DNA from: an uncultured Parabacteroides sp. | GTDB lineage: Bacteria; Bacteroidota; Bacteroidia; Bacteroidales; Tannerellaceae | Length of the DNA stretch: 64,000 bases | Assembly (NCBI GenBank): GCA_934718155.1 | Contig: CAKUZF010000009.1 | Coordinates: 17,535 to 81,534, forward strand | Reading direction: 5' to 3' | Part shown: positions 43,964 to 52,791 of the stretch, one piece after another | Numbering within the stretch: position 1 is the stretch's first letter | Layout: each line of letters starts with the position of its first letter | The notes under the pieces: model-generated | What the model was told of the DNA's origin: nothing | The model's database searches: none | Seen by the model: the letters and a program-made list of their open reading frames with translations, nothing else | Made by a program: the position numbers and the translations under genes

Positions 43964-45557
43964 CATCCTCTCTAAAATCCTTTCTGAATCCCGATTTCTT
44001 ACCTCGTTTATCAAACGGACGCTTGTTGTCGCGCTTGTAGTCGGCTCCTCCTCGCTTGTCGCGCTTACGGTCGCCAAACTCACGCTTGCGGTCTCTGTCG
44101 CCAAAGCTCTTCTTACGATCGCCAAACGACTTCTCCTCTTCGTTGCGATAGCGCATCTTAGCGGGGCGTCCTTCGCCTCTTCTTCGGAAGTCTTCGCGTC
44201 CCTCCTGATCCTCACGTTGGCGGCGACGACCCGGCATAGCGGCTTCACGCTCCTCTTCGTTCTCGCTGTGGGCGGCTAAGAAGCGGCGCTCAGGGCGATC
44301 CATTCGGCGGGTAAAGTCGGGGCGCTCATCACGGTTGAAAGCTCTCTCTTTATTGAAACGGCGCTCGCCTCGATCGGTGTCGCTCTTCTCGCCACGCTCG
44401 TTGAGTGCACGTTTATAGTCTTTGTTCTTGCCGTCGAACATCTCATAACAACGGAACTCGCACTCCAAGGAGCCGTTCATCAACTTCATCTTCTCGCTCG
44501 GACGGAGACCGATCTTATCGAAGCACTCCTCCTTGTAGCTGATGATCCATGCCTTGTATCCGCTGAACACGTGTTTCAATCGCTCGCCTATGATAGCATA
44601 GAGACCTAACAGGTCGTGCGAAGAGATACGCTCGCCATAGGGAGGATTCATCACCAAGATGCCCGGTTTCGGAGCCTCTGTGTATTGCTGGAAGGGCATC
44701 GTCTTCAACGATATATATTTGCCCATGCCTGCTCCTCGCACATTCTCCATCGCGATGTCGATGGCTTGCTGAGAGATGTCCGACCCGTAGCACATGAAAT
44801 CGAAGCTACGCTCTTGGCTATCGTCGTTGTAGATGCGATTGAACAATTCCTCATCATAATCGACCCACTTTTGGAAAGCGAACTCCTTGCGATAGACTCC
44901 CGGAGCAATGTTGAGTGCGATCAAGGCGGCCTCGATCAGCAGCGTGCCTGAGCCACACATGGGATCGATAAAGTTCGACTCGCCTTTCCAGCCCGTCTTC
45001 ATGATCATACCGGCTGCCAAAACCTCGTTCAGCGGAGCCTCGGTTTGCTCCGCACGATAGCCACGCTTGTGCAATGACTCACCCGAGCTATCGATTGAGA
45101 GGGTACAATCGTTGTGAGAGATATGAATGTTTATATACAGGTCGGGGTTGCTGATGCGAACAGATGGGCGCTTATTGAACTTCTCGATGAAATAGTCTAC
45201 AATCGCATCCTTCGTGCGATAAGCTACAAACTTAGAGTGATTGAAATCCTCGGAATAGATAACAGAATCGATGGCGAAGGTCTTGTCGAGCGACAGATAC
45301 TTCTCCCATTCGATCTTTTTCACCTCTTTATAGACGGTGTCGGCATCTTTGGCCTTGAAATGATAGATAGGCTTCAAGATACGAAGAGCCGTGCGGCAAT
45401 GGAAATTCGCCTTGTAAAGCAATTCTTTGTCTCCTGTGAAAGATACCATGCGGCGGCCTATTTGTAAGTCGTTGGCACCCAAGGCTAATAACTCTCCGGC
45501 CAAGATCTCTTCCAATCCGTATAGCGTCTTAGCCACCATTTCAAATGTCTCGTTCAT
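43953..45557 (-). CDS. THUMP-domain class I SAM RNA methyltransferase (RlmL/YpsC-like)
   Basis: 534 residues from the start at 45557 ('MNETFEMVAKTLYGLEEIL'). The frame extends to 45647 but crosses the promoter element at 45610-45603. An N-terminal THUMP/ferredoxin-like RNA-binding domain precedes the methyltransferase domain, with 'DPMCGSGTLLIEAAL' and the catalytic 'VMNPPYGERIS'. This is the pattern of 23S rRNA m2G2445-type enzymes. After about residue 400 a tail of ~130 residues consists almost entirely of Arg, Asp, Glu, Lys and Gly, probably disordered and RNA-binding. Confidence 0.9.
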   Translation of the reverse strand: MNETFEMVAKTLYGLEEILAGELLALGANDLQIGRRMVSFTGDKELLYKANFHCRTALRILKPIYHFKAKDADTVYKEVKKIEWEKYLSLDKTFAIDSVIYSEDFNHSKFVAYRTKDAIVDYFIEKFNKRPSVRISNPDLYINIHISHNDCTLSIDSSGESLHKRGYRAEQTEAPLNEVLAAGMIMKTGWKGESNFIDPMCGSGTLLIEAALIALNIAPGVYRKEFAFQKWVDYDEELFNRIYNDDSQERSFDFMCYGSDISQQAIDIAMENVRGAGMGKYISLKTMPFQQYTEAPKPGILVMNPPYGERISSHDLLGLYAIIGERLKHVFSGYKAWIISYKEECFDKIGLRPSEKMKLMNGSLECEFRCYEMFDGKNKDYKRALNERGEKSDTDRGERRFNKERAFNRDERPDFTRRMDRPERRFLAAHSENEEEREAAMPGRRRQREDQEGREDFRRRGEGRPAKMRYRNEEEKSFGDRKKSFGDRDRKREFGDRKRDKRGGADYKRDNKRPFDKRGKKSGFRKDFREDDED

Positions 45558-45602
45558 TTTTACTGTATGAATAATGAATACTATATAATTCTTTTCTAAG
45601 GG

Positions 45603-45610
45603 CAAAAGTA
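45603..45610 (-). promoter_or_regulatory. -7 element of the RNA methyltransferase
   Basis: TACTTTTG on the minus strand, about 46 bp before the chosen start codon. It decides against the longer ORF. Confidence 0.5.
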
Positions 45611-45758
45611 GTATTTTCTTTGCGAATGAACAGCGCAGAAATGGCATGAACTTTGAAAAATACCCAAATAGTCTTTACTGGCCCAACAAAACAGACCCAT
45701 TGCTCGTTATATGGATGAAAGGTTCATAAGAACCCTTAGTAATAAACAAAAGAAGATT

Positions 45759-45965
45759 ATGATGAATTTGGAGCATATTAAGACGAATAGTCGCATGGTA
45801 TATCAGGTAATACGCCGGGCATATAGTTGCACTTTCAACGAGTTGCAGCGTTTGACACACTTAGGAAACACGGAGCTCTGTTTGGCGCTTGCGCAGCTGT
45901 TGCAAGACAGCAAGATTGAGCAGGGAAAGAACCAGCAGGGCGTGTATTACCAATTGGCGACGTAA
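45759..45965 (+). CDS. Small winged-helix protein (DUF2582-like)
   Basis: 68 residues from the start at 45759 ('MMNLEHIKTNSRMVYQVI'), with a purine-rich AGAAG upstream; the frame could extend to 45711. 'FNELQRLTHLGNTELCLALA' and a terminal 'QGVYYQL' beta wing give a winged-helix fold. This length and pattern fit the DUF2582 family of Bacteroidota. DNA binding is plausible but targets are unknown. It is followed by a perfect bidirectional terminator. Confidence 0.7.
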   Translation: MMNLEHIKTNSRMVYQVIRRAYSCTFNELQRLTHLGNTELCLALAQLLQDSKIEQGKNQQGVYYQLAT

Positions 45966-45984
45966 GGCATAGCCGAGCAGATCG

Positions 45985-46026
45985 AAGAAGGGCGCATCGT
46001 TGAATCGAACGATGCGCCCTTCTTTA
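45985..46026. terminator. Bidirectional terminator between winged-helix and fucosidase genes
   Basis: A perfect 15-bp inverted repeat (45987-46001 with 46008-46022) with a six-base loop between convergent genes. Confidence 0.85.
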
Positions 46027-46038
46027 TGCCGTGAGGTT

Positions 46039-48102
46039 TTACTCTTCGGTGATGACCGAGAATTCGGCGATGCCTGGCAGGTTATGTCGGCCGGTGATGT
46101 AGCTGAGGGCTACGAGCCGGATCTGTCGTCCTTTCGTAGGCGTGCAGTTTACGATTTGCTCAATCGGATTGGCCTTGATGTTGGAAAACTCACCTTCTGC
46201 CATTTTCTTCCCATCGACAAAGAATTGATAATGGGTGATATGGCCGGTCGCATCGCGGCCCTGGTTGGGTGTGTAGCGGAAGCCCTTGATGGTCTTCGCT
46301 TCGTTCAGCTCGACAATCAGTTCTGGCTTGTTCTTGGGCAAGGAGAGCGTCGTGTGGCCATTGCCGTCGAAGATAACCGTGTTGTTCCCCTCTCGCGGAG
46401 CACGAACTTGGTAGCAGGAGGCGGGGATGTCTAACTCAGAGGTGGCTACCGGACTACTCTTGTCGAACGTCGGATCGTAGGCGATGGCCTTTACGATGCC
46501 TTTCTGCGAAAAGTCAAACGGCTCTTGATAGCGAGTGGAAGCCTTGGTCGGCTCGCTGCCATCGGTGGTGTAATAGACCTCAGCCCCTTTGTCGCCAGCC
46601 TTGATGCTTACTTTGTCGTTTTGATCGCGTGTGATTGTTGGTTCGGTTATCAACGTCGGTGCGAGAAACGCCTCTACGTTGTTGATACAGAGCGGGCCTC
46701 GAGCGTCGGTGAAGTTGATGCGAATCTTGTCGGCCTTTTGCGTTTGGAAACGCACTATACGTTTGTAGCCTACAGTCGTGGTCGAATCAACGGGTTGCGC
46801 AGGAGCCCACAGTCCGTTATAGCCAATCTCGATGTTAAAGGCGCGTACACGCTGTCCTAATGGGATATACTCCTGGATCAACAGGCGGTTCACATCGCTT
46901 GCCTTTTCCAGGGTGAATGTCAGCGAACCGGTGGTTACGCCGTCCTCGGTGGCCCAATAGCTATCCCAACTGTTATCTGCGCTGTTCTTCGCTTTATAGC
47001 CATGACCACGATCGCTGCTCGACTCAACATAGGCTCCATTCAGCAAGTTGTCTTTCAAGTCGTTCTGAATGGTTTGATACCACTCCATAGCTCTAATCGA
47101 ATCGGATGGGCTAATCTTTCCGTTCAAGGCTACGGGGAAATTCAGCAAGAAGTTGGCGTTGTGGCCAACGCTGCGATAGTAGAGATCGACCAAATGGGCC
47201 AACGATTTCACTTGATGATCCTCGCGGCTATGGTAGAACCAACCCGGTCGCATCGAGACATCGCATTCGCCTCCCAACCAGTTGGGTGCGTTCTCGTCGC
47301 CATAAACGCTTTGCTCGAATGAGGGCAAAGCGGGCTCGGGCCAGAAGCTGCTCCATTGGGTTGCACCAGCCCAGCCCTCCTCGTTGCCGATCCAACGAAT
47401 CTCAGGCACAGTTCCTCCAAAAATAATCGCATTGGGATGATGCGCTTTGATGCTATCGCGTGCGCGTTCGTAGTTATAATAGTTCTTTGCGTCGATCGAA
47501 CGGCTCTCGTTGGCTCCTCCATACCAACCATCACCTCCATTGGCTCCGTCAAACCAAACTTCGAAGAGTGGACCATACTGAGTGATCAGCTCATGCAGTT
47601 GGGCATGATATTTCTCCACATAGCCTGCTTGGCCGTAGTTGTCGCTGTTGCGATCCCACGGCGAGAGGTATACGCCGAATTTCAAGCCGTATTTGCGACA
47701 GGCATCCGATAGCTCCTTCACCATGTCACCTTTTCCCTCTTTCCAAGGAGCGTTTTTCACGCTGTACTCGGTGGTTGAGGTAGGCCAGAGGCAGAAGCCG
47801 TCGTGGTGCTTGGTGGTCAGAATAACGCCTTTCAATCCCGCCGCTTTGATGGTGCTTGCCCACTGGTCGCAATCCAGGTCGGTGGGATTAAAGGTTGCGG
47901 CTGGCGTGTCGCCGTAGCCCCATTCCAAGTCGTTGAAAGTGTTTAATCCGAAATGTACAAAGGCATAGGTTTCTAACTTATGCCATTCAACTTGTTCGGC
48001 CGTAGGTATAGGCATGACTGGTTTGGGAGGTGCTACCTGCTGGCAAGCCGTGCAGGCGGCTAATCCTAAACCGACCCATAAAGAGGTGTTTAAGACGTTC
48101 AT
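46039..48102 (-). CDS. Alpha-L-fucosidase, GH29, lipoprotein
   Basis: About 687 residues from the start at 48102 ('MNVLNTSLWVGLGLA'), with lipobox 'CTAC'. TATCTTTG at 48136-48129 makes the longer start unlikely. The catalytic barrel has 'LTTKHHDGFCLW' and the nucleophile Asp in 'EVWFDGANGG'. Two accessory beta-domains follow: a F5/8 C-like module (about 360-480) and a second carbohydrate-binding-like region after the 'TDGSEPTKAS' chitobiase-type segment. It removes fucose from host or plant glycans. No fuc catabolic genes adjoin it. Confidence 0.93.
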   Translation of the reverse strand: MNVLNTSLWVGLGLAACTACQQVAPPKPVMPIPTAEQVEWHKLETYAFVHFGLNTFNDLEWGYGDTPAATFNPTDLDCDQWASTIKAAGLKGVILTTKHHDGFCLWPTSTTEYSVKNAPWKEGKGDMVKELSDACRKYGLKFGVYLSPWDRNSDNYGQAGYVEKYHAQLHELITQYGPLFEVWFDGANGGDGWYGGANESRSIDAKNYYNYERARDSIKAHHPNAIIFGGTVPEIRWIGNEEGWAGATQWSSFWPEPALPSFEQSVYGDENAPNWLGGECDVSMRPGWFYHSREDHQVKSLAHLVDLYYRSVGHNANFLLNFPVALNGKISPSDSIRAMEWYQTIQNDLKDNLLNGAYVESSSDRGHGYKAKNSADNSWDSYWATEDGVTTGSLTFTLEKASDVNRLLIQEYIPLGQRVRAFNIEIGYNGLWAPAQPVDSTTTVGYKRIVRFQTQKADKIRINFTDARGPLCINNVEAFLAPTLITEPTITRDQNDKVSIKAGDKGAEVYYTTDGSEPTKASTRYQEPFDFSQKGIVKAIAYDPTFDKSSPVATSELDIPASCYQVRAPREGNNTVIFDGNGHTTLSLPKNKPELIVELNEAKTIKGFRYTPNQGRDATGHITHYQFFVDGKKMAEGEFSNIKANPIEQIVNCTPTKGRQIRLVALSYITGRHNLPGIAEFSVITEE

Positions 48103-48128
48103 ATGGTTTATTTTAATAAAGAATGCGT

Positions 48129-48136
48129 CAAAGATA
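48129..48136 (-). promoter_or_regulatory. -7 element of the fucosidase
   Basis: TATCTTTG on the minus strand, 26 bp before the chosen start codon. Confidence 0.45.
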
Positions 48137-48191
48137 AGCATAAAGTGGCGAAAGAGAAACAGTTTCGGCCATTTCTCATTCCGCCATTGTT

Positions 48192-48842
48192 CTATTTGTC
48201 AACTTTTTGAGTCGATTGCTGAAGAACGAGAAGGCTCTCAGGCCCCATATTGAAAAGAAGATCGATGATGCTAAGGTTGGGCTGGAAGCCAAATTTCTCT
48301 TGGAACACCTGATAATAAGGTACGCTGCGGAATGTGGCGTCGGGGGCAGGATGGCGGGGGCGTATCGCCTCTCGGAAATCGTTGACTACGGTAGGCAGAT
48401 AGCTCTCGGTATAGCGCACCTGAGGTTGCAGGTCGATCAATTCGCAAATCTTGGCTCGCAACGCCTCGTTGAAGTCGATCAGGAAATCGTAACGACGTTC
48501 ATAAAAGGGAGCGAAGTCGTCGGCATAATACTCGAAGAAGGGACTCATGTTATAGGCCGATACCAAGGCATTCCAATGCAGATGCCGCCAATTGCCATGA
48601 TCGGAGATGCGAATATCGCGGGTCAGGCATTTCAGGTTGTCTGGTTTTACGATGGGCACACTCAATGGGAGCGGACCGTTGGCGGCTGCGATGACACAGC
48701 GGTTGCGATAGGTCTGCTTCACATAATTCTCGGCTCCCTCCATATAGACCTCATTGAAGTGCTCCATCTTCGCATATTGCTGAATGGGGCCCAAGTAGGC
48801 GGTGGAGAGATAAACCCGGTTTGCTTGGTTTATTGTATCCAT
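48192..48842 (-). CDS. WbqC-family protein
   Basis: A 216-residue protein beginning 'VYLSTAYLGPIQQYAKM', the usual WbqC-like opening, with 'QTYRNRCVIAAANGPLPLSV' and 'DHGNWRHLHWNALVSAY' in the middle. WbqC-type proteins occur in O-antigen gene sets and next to signal peptidases in Bacteroidales; their activity is not established. The start overlaps the end of the signal-peptidase paralogue by 13 bp, so it is the last gene of the dapB operon. Confidence 0.85.
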   Translation of the reverse strand: MDTINQANRVYLSTAYLGPIQQYAKMEHFNEVYMEGAENYVKQTYRNRCVIAAANGPLPLSVPIVKPDNLKCLTRDIRISDHGNWRHLHWNALVSAYNMSPFFEYYADDFAPFYERRYDFLIDFNEALRAKICELIDLQPQVRYTESYLPTVVNDFREAIRPRHPAPDATFRSVPYYQVFQEKFGFQPNLSIIDLLFNMGPESLLVLQQSTQKVDK

Positions 48843-49690
48843 TTGAATCTACGCTGTTGATCGGTGCTGTACCAGCAAAACCAGGCGTTGCCAATCAGTT
48901 GGTCGGCTGCGATGAAGCCCAGGTGGCGGGAGTCTATTCCCTCCTCGCTGTTGTCAGACAGCACCCAATAATAATCGTGTTTAAAAAAGAAAAAGGTGGT
49001 TTCTCTTCCATCGACGAAGAGCTTGTCCTCTTTTATGCGTGCCTCTCCTGCTGTTTCTCGCTCGATGATCGCCCTGCATGCGACCAGTGAGGCGGCATCT
49101 ATCCGATAGGCTTGCCCCTTTTTGGGAACAATCAGCTGATAGGTGGCCTTTTGCTCACCGATAAAACGGCTGTTGCAGGTGGCTGAGAGCTCGCTTCGCA
49201 GTCGATACTCCTCGAAGGCAGTCAAGCTGATCGTGCATCCCAACGCCTCTTTTCGGAGCTCCCGCAGCGGGATGTCGAGCCGCTTAAGCTGCTGGAAAAC
49301 CGTGTCTTGCACATCCGAAGAGCAGAAATAGCGAGCAAGGGCCTGAGGCGAGTTGGGCACCTCTTTGCCATTGATCAGATACCCATCGGGGTCGACCAGC
49401 AGTGTGTCACCAGGTATTCCCCAGATGCGACTGATGAAAAGCGGTCGGCTCAATGAGTCTTTTTGCAGCGGGCTATGGAAAAGCACGATCTGGTTGCGAC
49501 GCTTAGAGGGGGATTGAGGCAACTTATTGACTATTATATAATCTCCCTCGCACAGCGACTCGGCCATGGCCTCAGTGGAGATGCGATAAGACTCTCCGAC
49601 ATACCGACGTATGGCATAGACTGCGCCTGCCACCAGCAAGAGGCAGCCTATGCCATAGGCGATGGATCGAAGAAAGCCTTTCCCTTTCAT
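48830..49690 (-). CDS. Signal peptidase I paralogue lacking the catalytic dyad
   Basis: A 286-residue protein with one N-terminal transmembrane helix (about 8-28) and an S26-type beta-fold. Against the neighbouring LepB, the catalytic-Ser position in 'IPTSSLEKTL' is Ala41 here ('ISTEAMAESL'). The general-base Lys in 'VKRCVGLPGD' is Ser87 here ('ISRIWGIPGD'). The late box reads 'SDNSEEGIDSRHLG' rather than GDN-type. The fold-defining motifs persist, so it is a conserved but probably inactive paralogue rather than a decayed gene. It may assist LepB or bind signal peptides; this is inference. Confidence 0.8.
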   Translation of the reverse strand: MKGKGFLRSIAYGIGCLLLVAGAVYAIRRYVGESYRISTEAMAESLCEGDYIIVNKLPQSPSKRRNQIVLFHSPLQKDSLSRPLFISRIWGIPGDTLLVDPDGYLINGKEVPNSPQALARYFCSSDVQDTVFQQLKRLDIPLRELRKEALGCTISLTAFEEYRLRSELSATCNSRFIGEQKATYQLIVPKKGQAYRIDAASLVACRAIIERETAGEARIKEDKLFVDGRETTFFFFKHDYYWVLSDNSEEGIDSRHLGFIAADQLIGNAWFCWYSTDQQRRFKWIQ

Positions 49691-49714
49691 CTCCGTTCCT
49701 CTTACTCTTTAGTT

Positions 49715-51124
49715 TTAGTTGGCATCTACCCAACGGAAGAGGCGATTCCAGCGAATACCTCCATCGAAGAGACTGCGATCCTTATCCAAGGAGAGCCATA
49801 CCATGATGGGCTTACCCACCACGTGATCTTCGGGCACGAAGCCCCAGTAACGGCTGTCGGCACTGTTGTGGCGATTATCGCCCATCATCCAGTAGTAGTC
49901 GTATTTAAAGGTATAGGAGGTAGCCTCCTTTCCATTGATCCGCACCTTTCCGTCTTGAATGTCCAGCTGGTTGCCCTCATAGTTGCGGATGCAACGGCTG
50001 TAGAGCGCTAAGTTCGCCGGTGTTAGTTCGATTGTAGCGCCACGCTTCGGAATCCAGATTGGGCCATAGTTGTCGCGCGTCCAGCCTGTTTCGTATCCCA
50101 ATGGATAGGTGGAGCCGCCCAACTCTGCCGGCTCTACGACAATCTTCGTCACGATCGGCAGCTTCTCGGCGATGGCCAAGGCCTGCTTAGTCAGCGGCAT
50201 GCGATAGACCGGAGCGAACTGGCCCGCCTCGTTCGGCGTGAATCCAAGGAAAGTCAACAGGCGTTGATAATAGCCACCCGATGAGGCCAAGACCCGATCG
50301 TCTTTGCTGACCTCCATCAGTCGGAACTGCTCTTCGGTGAGGAGTGAGCCGTTGGTCTCAACGTAATAGTTCAGCTGCATGTGCTTCGGATCGTCGGTCA
50401 GTTGGCCATTGATAACGATTCGGTTGTTTACGATCTCCAACGAGTCGCCTGGCAGACCGACGCAACGTTTCACATAGTTCTCTCGTTTATCTACAGGTCG
50501 GTAGATCACTTCGCCGAAGGTAGCCTTGTCGAGCAGGATGCGCTCTCTGCCATACTCATGCACCAGGGTGTAGTAGTCGGGGTTTTGCACCTTCTCGGTG
50601 ATGGTGTCACCTGCCGGGAAGTTGAAAACCACGATGTCGTTGCGCTTCACCTGGCCGAAGCCCTTTACTCGATGATAGTCCCATTCCGGCCATTCCAAAT
50701 AGGATTTGCAGCTCAGGATGGGCAACGTGTTCTGCACCAAGGGGAAGGAGAGGGGCGTATTGGGCACACGGGGGCCGTAATGCAGCTTGCTGACATACAG
50801 GAAATCGCCCACTCGCAGCGTCTTCTCCAAACTTGATGTGGGAATCTGGAAATTTTGGAAGATGAACAGATTGACGAAATAGACCGCAATCAAGGCGAAG
50901 AGGATGTCGTCGATCCAATCCAACACGCTCTGTATCGTGGGATTGCTGGAGTGTTTCCATGCGCCCCAAGGAATGAATTTAGTCAAGTAGATGTCTACCA
51001 AGACAATCAGGCCGAGGAGCAACCAGGCGTTCTCCATCCAGAGCGTAAAGCCTAAATAGAGTGCCGCAATGATGCCGAAATGGATCCACTGCTGCTTCGT
51101 GATTTGCTTGAACTTGTTTGCCAT
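49715..51124 (-). CDS. lepB: Signal peptidase I
   Basis: A 469-residue inner-membrane protease that removes Sec signal peptides. Two or three N-terminal transmembrane helices are followed by the catalytic Ser in 'IPTSSLEKTLRVGD' and the Lys in 'NYVKRCVGLPGDSLEI'. The 'GDNRHNSADSRYWGFVP' box is canonical. It is longer than Gram-positive forms because of a large inserted beta-domain, as usual in Bacteroidales. It lies 12 bp downstream of dapB. Confidence 0.95.
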   Translation of the reverse strand: MANKFKQITKQQWIHFGIIAALYLGFTLWMENAWLLLGLIVLVDIYLTKFIPWGAWKHSSNPTIQSVLDWIDDILFALIAVYFVNLFIFQNFQIPTSSLEKTLRVGDFLYVSKLHYGPRVPNTPLSFPLVQNTLPILSCKSYLEWPEWDYHRVKGFGQVKRNDIVVFNFPAGDTITEKVQNPDYYTLVHEYGRERILLDKATFGEVIYRPVDKRENYVKRCVGLPGDSLEIVNNRIVINGQLTDDPKHMQLNYYVETNGSLLTEEQFRLMEVSKDDRVLASSGGYYQRLLTFLGFTPNEAGQFAPVYRMPLTKQALAIAEKLPIVTKIVVEPAELGGSTYPLGYETGWTRDNYGPIWIPKRGATIELTPANLALYSRCIRNYEGNQLDIQDGKVRINGKEATSYTFKYDYYWMMGDNRHNSADSRYWGFVPEDHVVGKPIMVWLSLDKDRSLFDGGIRWNRLFRWVDAN

Positions 51125-51136
51125 GCTCGAAAGGGT

Positions 51137-51853
51137 TTAGAAATGAAACAGGTCATTCATGCCTAAGAAGCCCTTCTTGCCTGCGGTGAACTCGGCGGCG
51201 ATAACAGCTCCCAATGCGAAACCCGCACGGCTTTTCGCATCGTGCTTGATGCTGATGGTGTCGGCCTCGCTTTCATAAACAATCTCATGGATGCCGGGCA
51301 CCTCCCCTTCACGAATCGCATGGATAGGCAGGTCGGTTGGCTGCTCGGCGGTCTCCAAAGTCCAACGTTTCTTACGGTCGATATGCTCTAAGATGCCTTC
51401 GGCCAGGGTTATCGCCGTGCCGCTCGGTGCATCCAGTTTATGGATATGGTGCACTTCGGTCATCCTCACGTCGTAGGCGGGGAAGTTATTCATGATCTTG
51501 GCCAGGTAGCGATTGAGGGCGAAGAAGATGTTTACCCCCACGCTGAAGTTGGAAGCGTAGAAGAAGGTCTTTCCCTCCTGCTCGCATTTGGCTTTCACCT
51601 CATCCAGATGGTCCAGCCAGCCCGTCGTGCCCGACACGACAGGAACGTTCGCCGCAAAGCAGCGCATATAGTTGTTCAATGCGGTGGCTGGAGTGGTGAA
51701 CTCAATCGCCACGTCAGCGCTGCGAAAGGCCTCACTGTCGAAGTCGGCAGTGTTATTGATGTCAATTATCGAAACGATTTGGTGCCCACGCTGAAGAGCG
51801 ATCTGCTCAATCGTTTTCCCCATCTTGCCATAACCAATAAGTGCAATTTTCAT
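51137..51853 (-). CDS. dapB: 4-hydroxy-tetrahydrodipicolinate reductase
   Basis: A 238-residue cytoplasmic NAD(P)H enzyme of lysine and diaminopimelate synthesis. The nucleotide-binding start is 'IALIGYGKMGKTIE', with 'VSGTTGWLDH' and the catalytic 'VHHIHKLDAPSGTAI'. It heads the dapB-lepB-lepB paralogue-wbqC operon, a common Bacteroidales arrangement. A TACTTTTG element lies about 45 bp upstream. Confidence 0.95.
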   Translation of the reverse strand: MKIALIGYGKMGKTIEQIALQRGHQIVSIIDINNTADFDSEAFRSADVAIEFTTPATALNNYMRCFAANVPVVSGTTGWLDHLDEVKAKCEQEGKTFFYASNFSVGVNIFFALNRYLAKIMNNFPAYDVRMTEVHHIHKLDAPSGTAITLAEGILEHIDRKKRWTLETAEQPTDLPIHAIREGEVPGIHEIVYESEADTISIKHDAKSRAGFALGAVIAAEFTAGKKGFLGMNDLFHF

Positions 51854-51897
51854 CTGATATATTCTTTATTCGTTTATACTTTGCGTATTAAGAGAAA

Positions 51898-51905
51898 CAA
51901 AAGTA
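51898..51905 (-). promoter_or_regulatory. -7 element of the dapB operon
   Basis: TACTTTTG on the minus strand, about 45 bp before dapB. Confidence 0.45.
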
Positions 51906-51949
51906 CATAGAAAGATTGGAATCGGCTTCATCTGTAGGCTAATTTTCAT

Positions 51950-51985
51950 AAAAAATGGCGCCACCCATTAAAGGATGACGCCATT
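51950..51985 (-). terminator. Terminator of the frdCAB operon
   Basis: ATGGCGTCA-type and TGGCGCCAT-type arms form a hairpin followed by TTTTT when read on the minus strand, just after frdB. Confidence 0.75.
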
Positions 51986-52007
51986 GTCATGACTCACTAA
52001 TCAAATA

Positions 52008-52763
52008 TTAGTCTTTCAGTTTTGCGCAAATATACTCACGATTCAAACGTGCGATGTTGCTAACAGAGATGTTCTTCGGGCACTCCATCTCGCAAGCGCG
52101 TGTGTTCGTACAGTTACCGAAGCCCAGCTCATCCATCTTAGCCACCATGGCTTTCGCACGGCGAGCAGCCTCTACGCGGCCTTGCGGAAGCAATGCCAAC
52201 TGGCTAACCTTAGCTGAGACGAACAACATAGCCGAACCGTTCTTACATGCAGCCGCACAAGCACCGCAACCGATACAAGCCGCAGCATCCATTGCCAGGT
52301 CTGCGTTCTCCTTCGGAATAGCGATAGCGTTTGCGTCGGGCACACCACCTGTGTTTACAGAGACGAAGCCACCAGCCTGCATGATCTTGTCGTAAGCCGT
52401 ACGGTCAACCATCAAGTCGCGGATAACCGGGAAGCCTGCCGAACGCCACGGCTCAATCGTGATTGTCTCGCCATCGTGGAAACGACGCATATAGAGCTGG
52501 CAGGTTGTTGCGCCTGTTGCAGGTCCGTGCGGATGTCCGTTTACATACAAGGAGCACATACCGCAGATACCCTCGCGGCAGTCATGGTCGAATACAACCG
52601 GCTCTTTGCCCTCGTTCACCAACCGCTCGTTCAAAATATCCAACATCTCCAGGAAAGATACGCTCTGGTTGATGTTATTCATTGGGTAAGTCTCGAAATG
52701 TCCCTTTTCCTTCGGACCTTTCTGACGCCAAATCTTCAGTGTTACATTTATATCTTTATCCAT
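52008..52763 (-). CDS. frdB: Fumarate reductase/succinate dehydrogenase iron-sulfur subunit
   Basis: A 251-residue electron-transfer subunit. The 2Fe-2S site is 'CREGICGMCSLYV', and the other clusters are bound by 'CIGCGACAAACKNG' and 'CTNTRACEMECPKN'. It transfers electrons from the diheme cytochrome b to the flavoprotein. It is the last gene of the C-A-B operon typical of Bacteroidales quinol:fumarate reductase. Confidence 0.96.
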   Translation of the reverse strand: MDKDINVTLKIWRQKGPKEKGHFETYPMNNINQSVSFLEMLDILNERLVNEGKEPVVFDHDCREGICGMCSLYVNGHPHGPATGATTCQLYMRRFHDGETITIEPWRSAGFPVIRDLMVDRTAYDKIMQAGGFVSVNTGGVPDANAIAIPKENADLAMDAAACIGCGACAAACKNGSAMLFVSAKVSQLALLPQGRVEAARRAKAMVAKMDELGFGNCTNTRACEMECPKNISVSNIARLNREYICAKLKD

Positions 52764-52791
52764 TTGATTCTAATTTTTGTGTGTAAGTTGA

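Noticed and set aside
43966..44248. N-terminal extension of the prolyl peptidase
   Set aside because: It is the alternate-frame reading of the charged tail of the RNA methyltransferase; a signal peptide begins at 43963.
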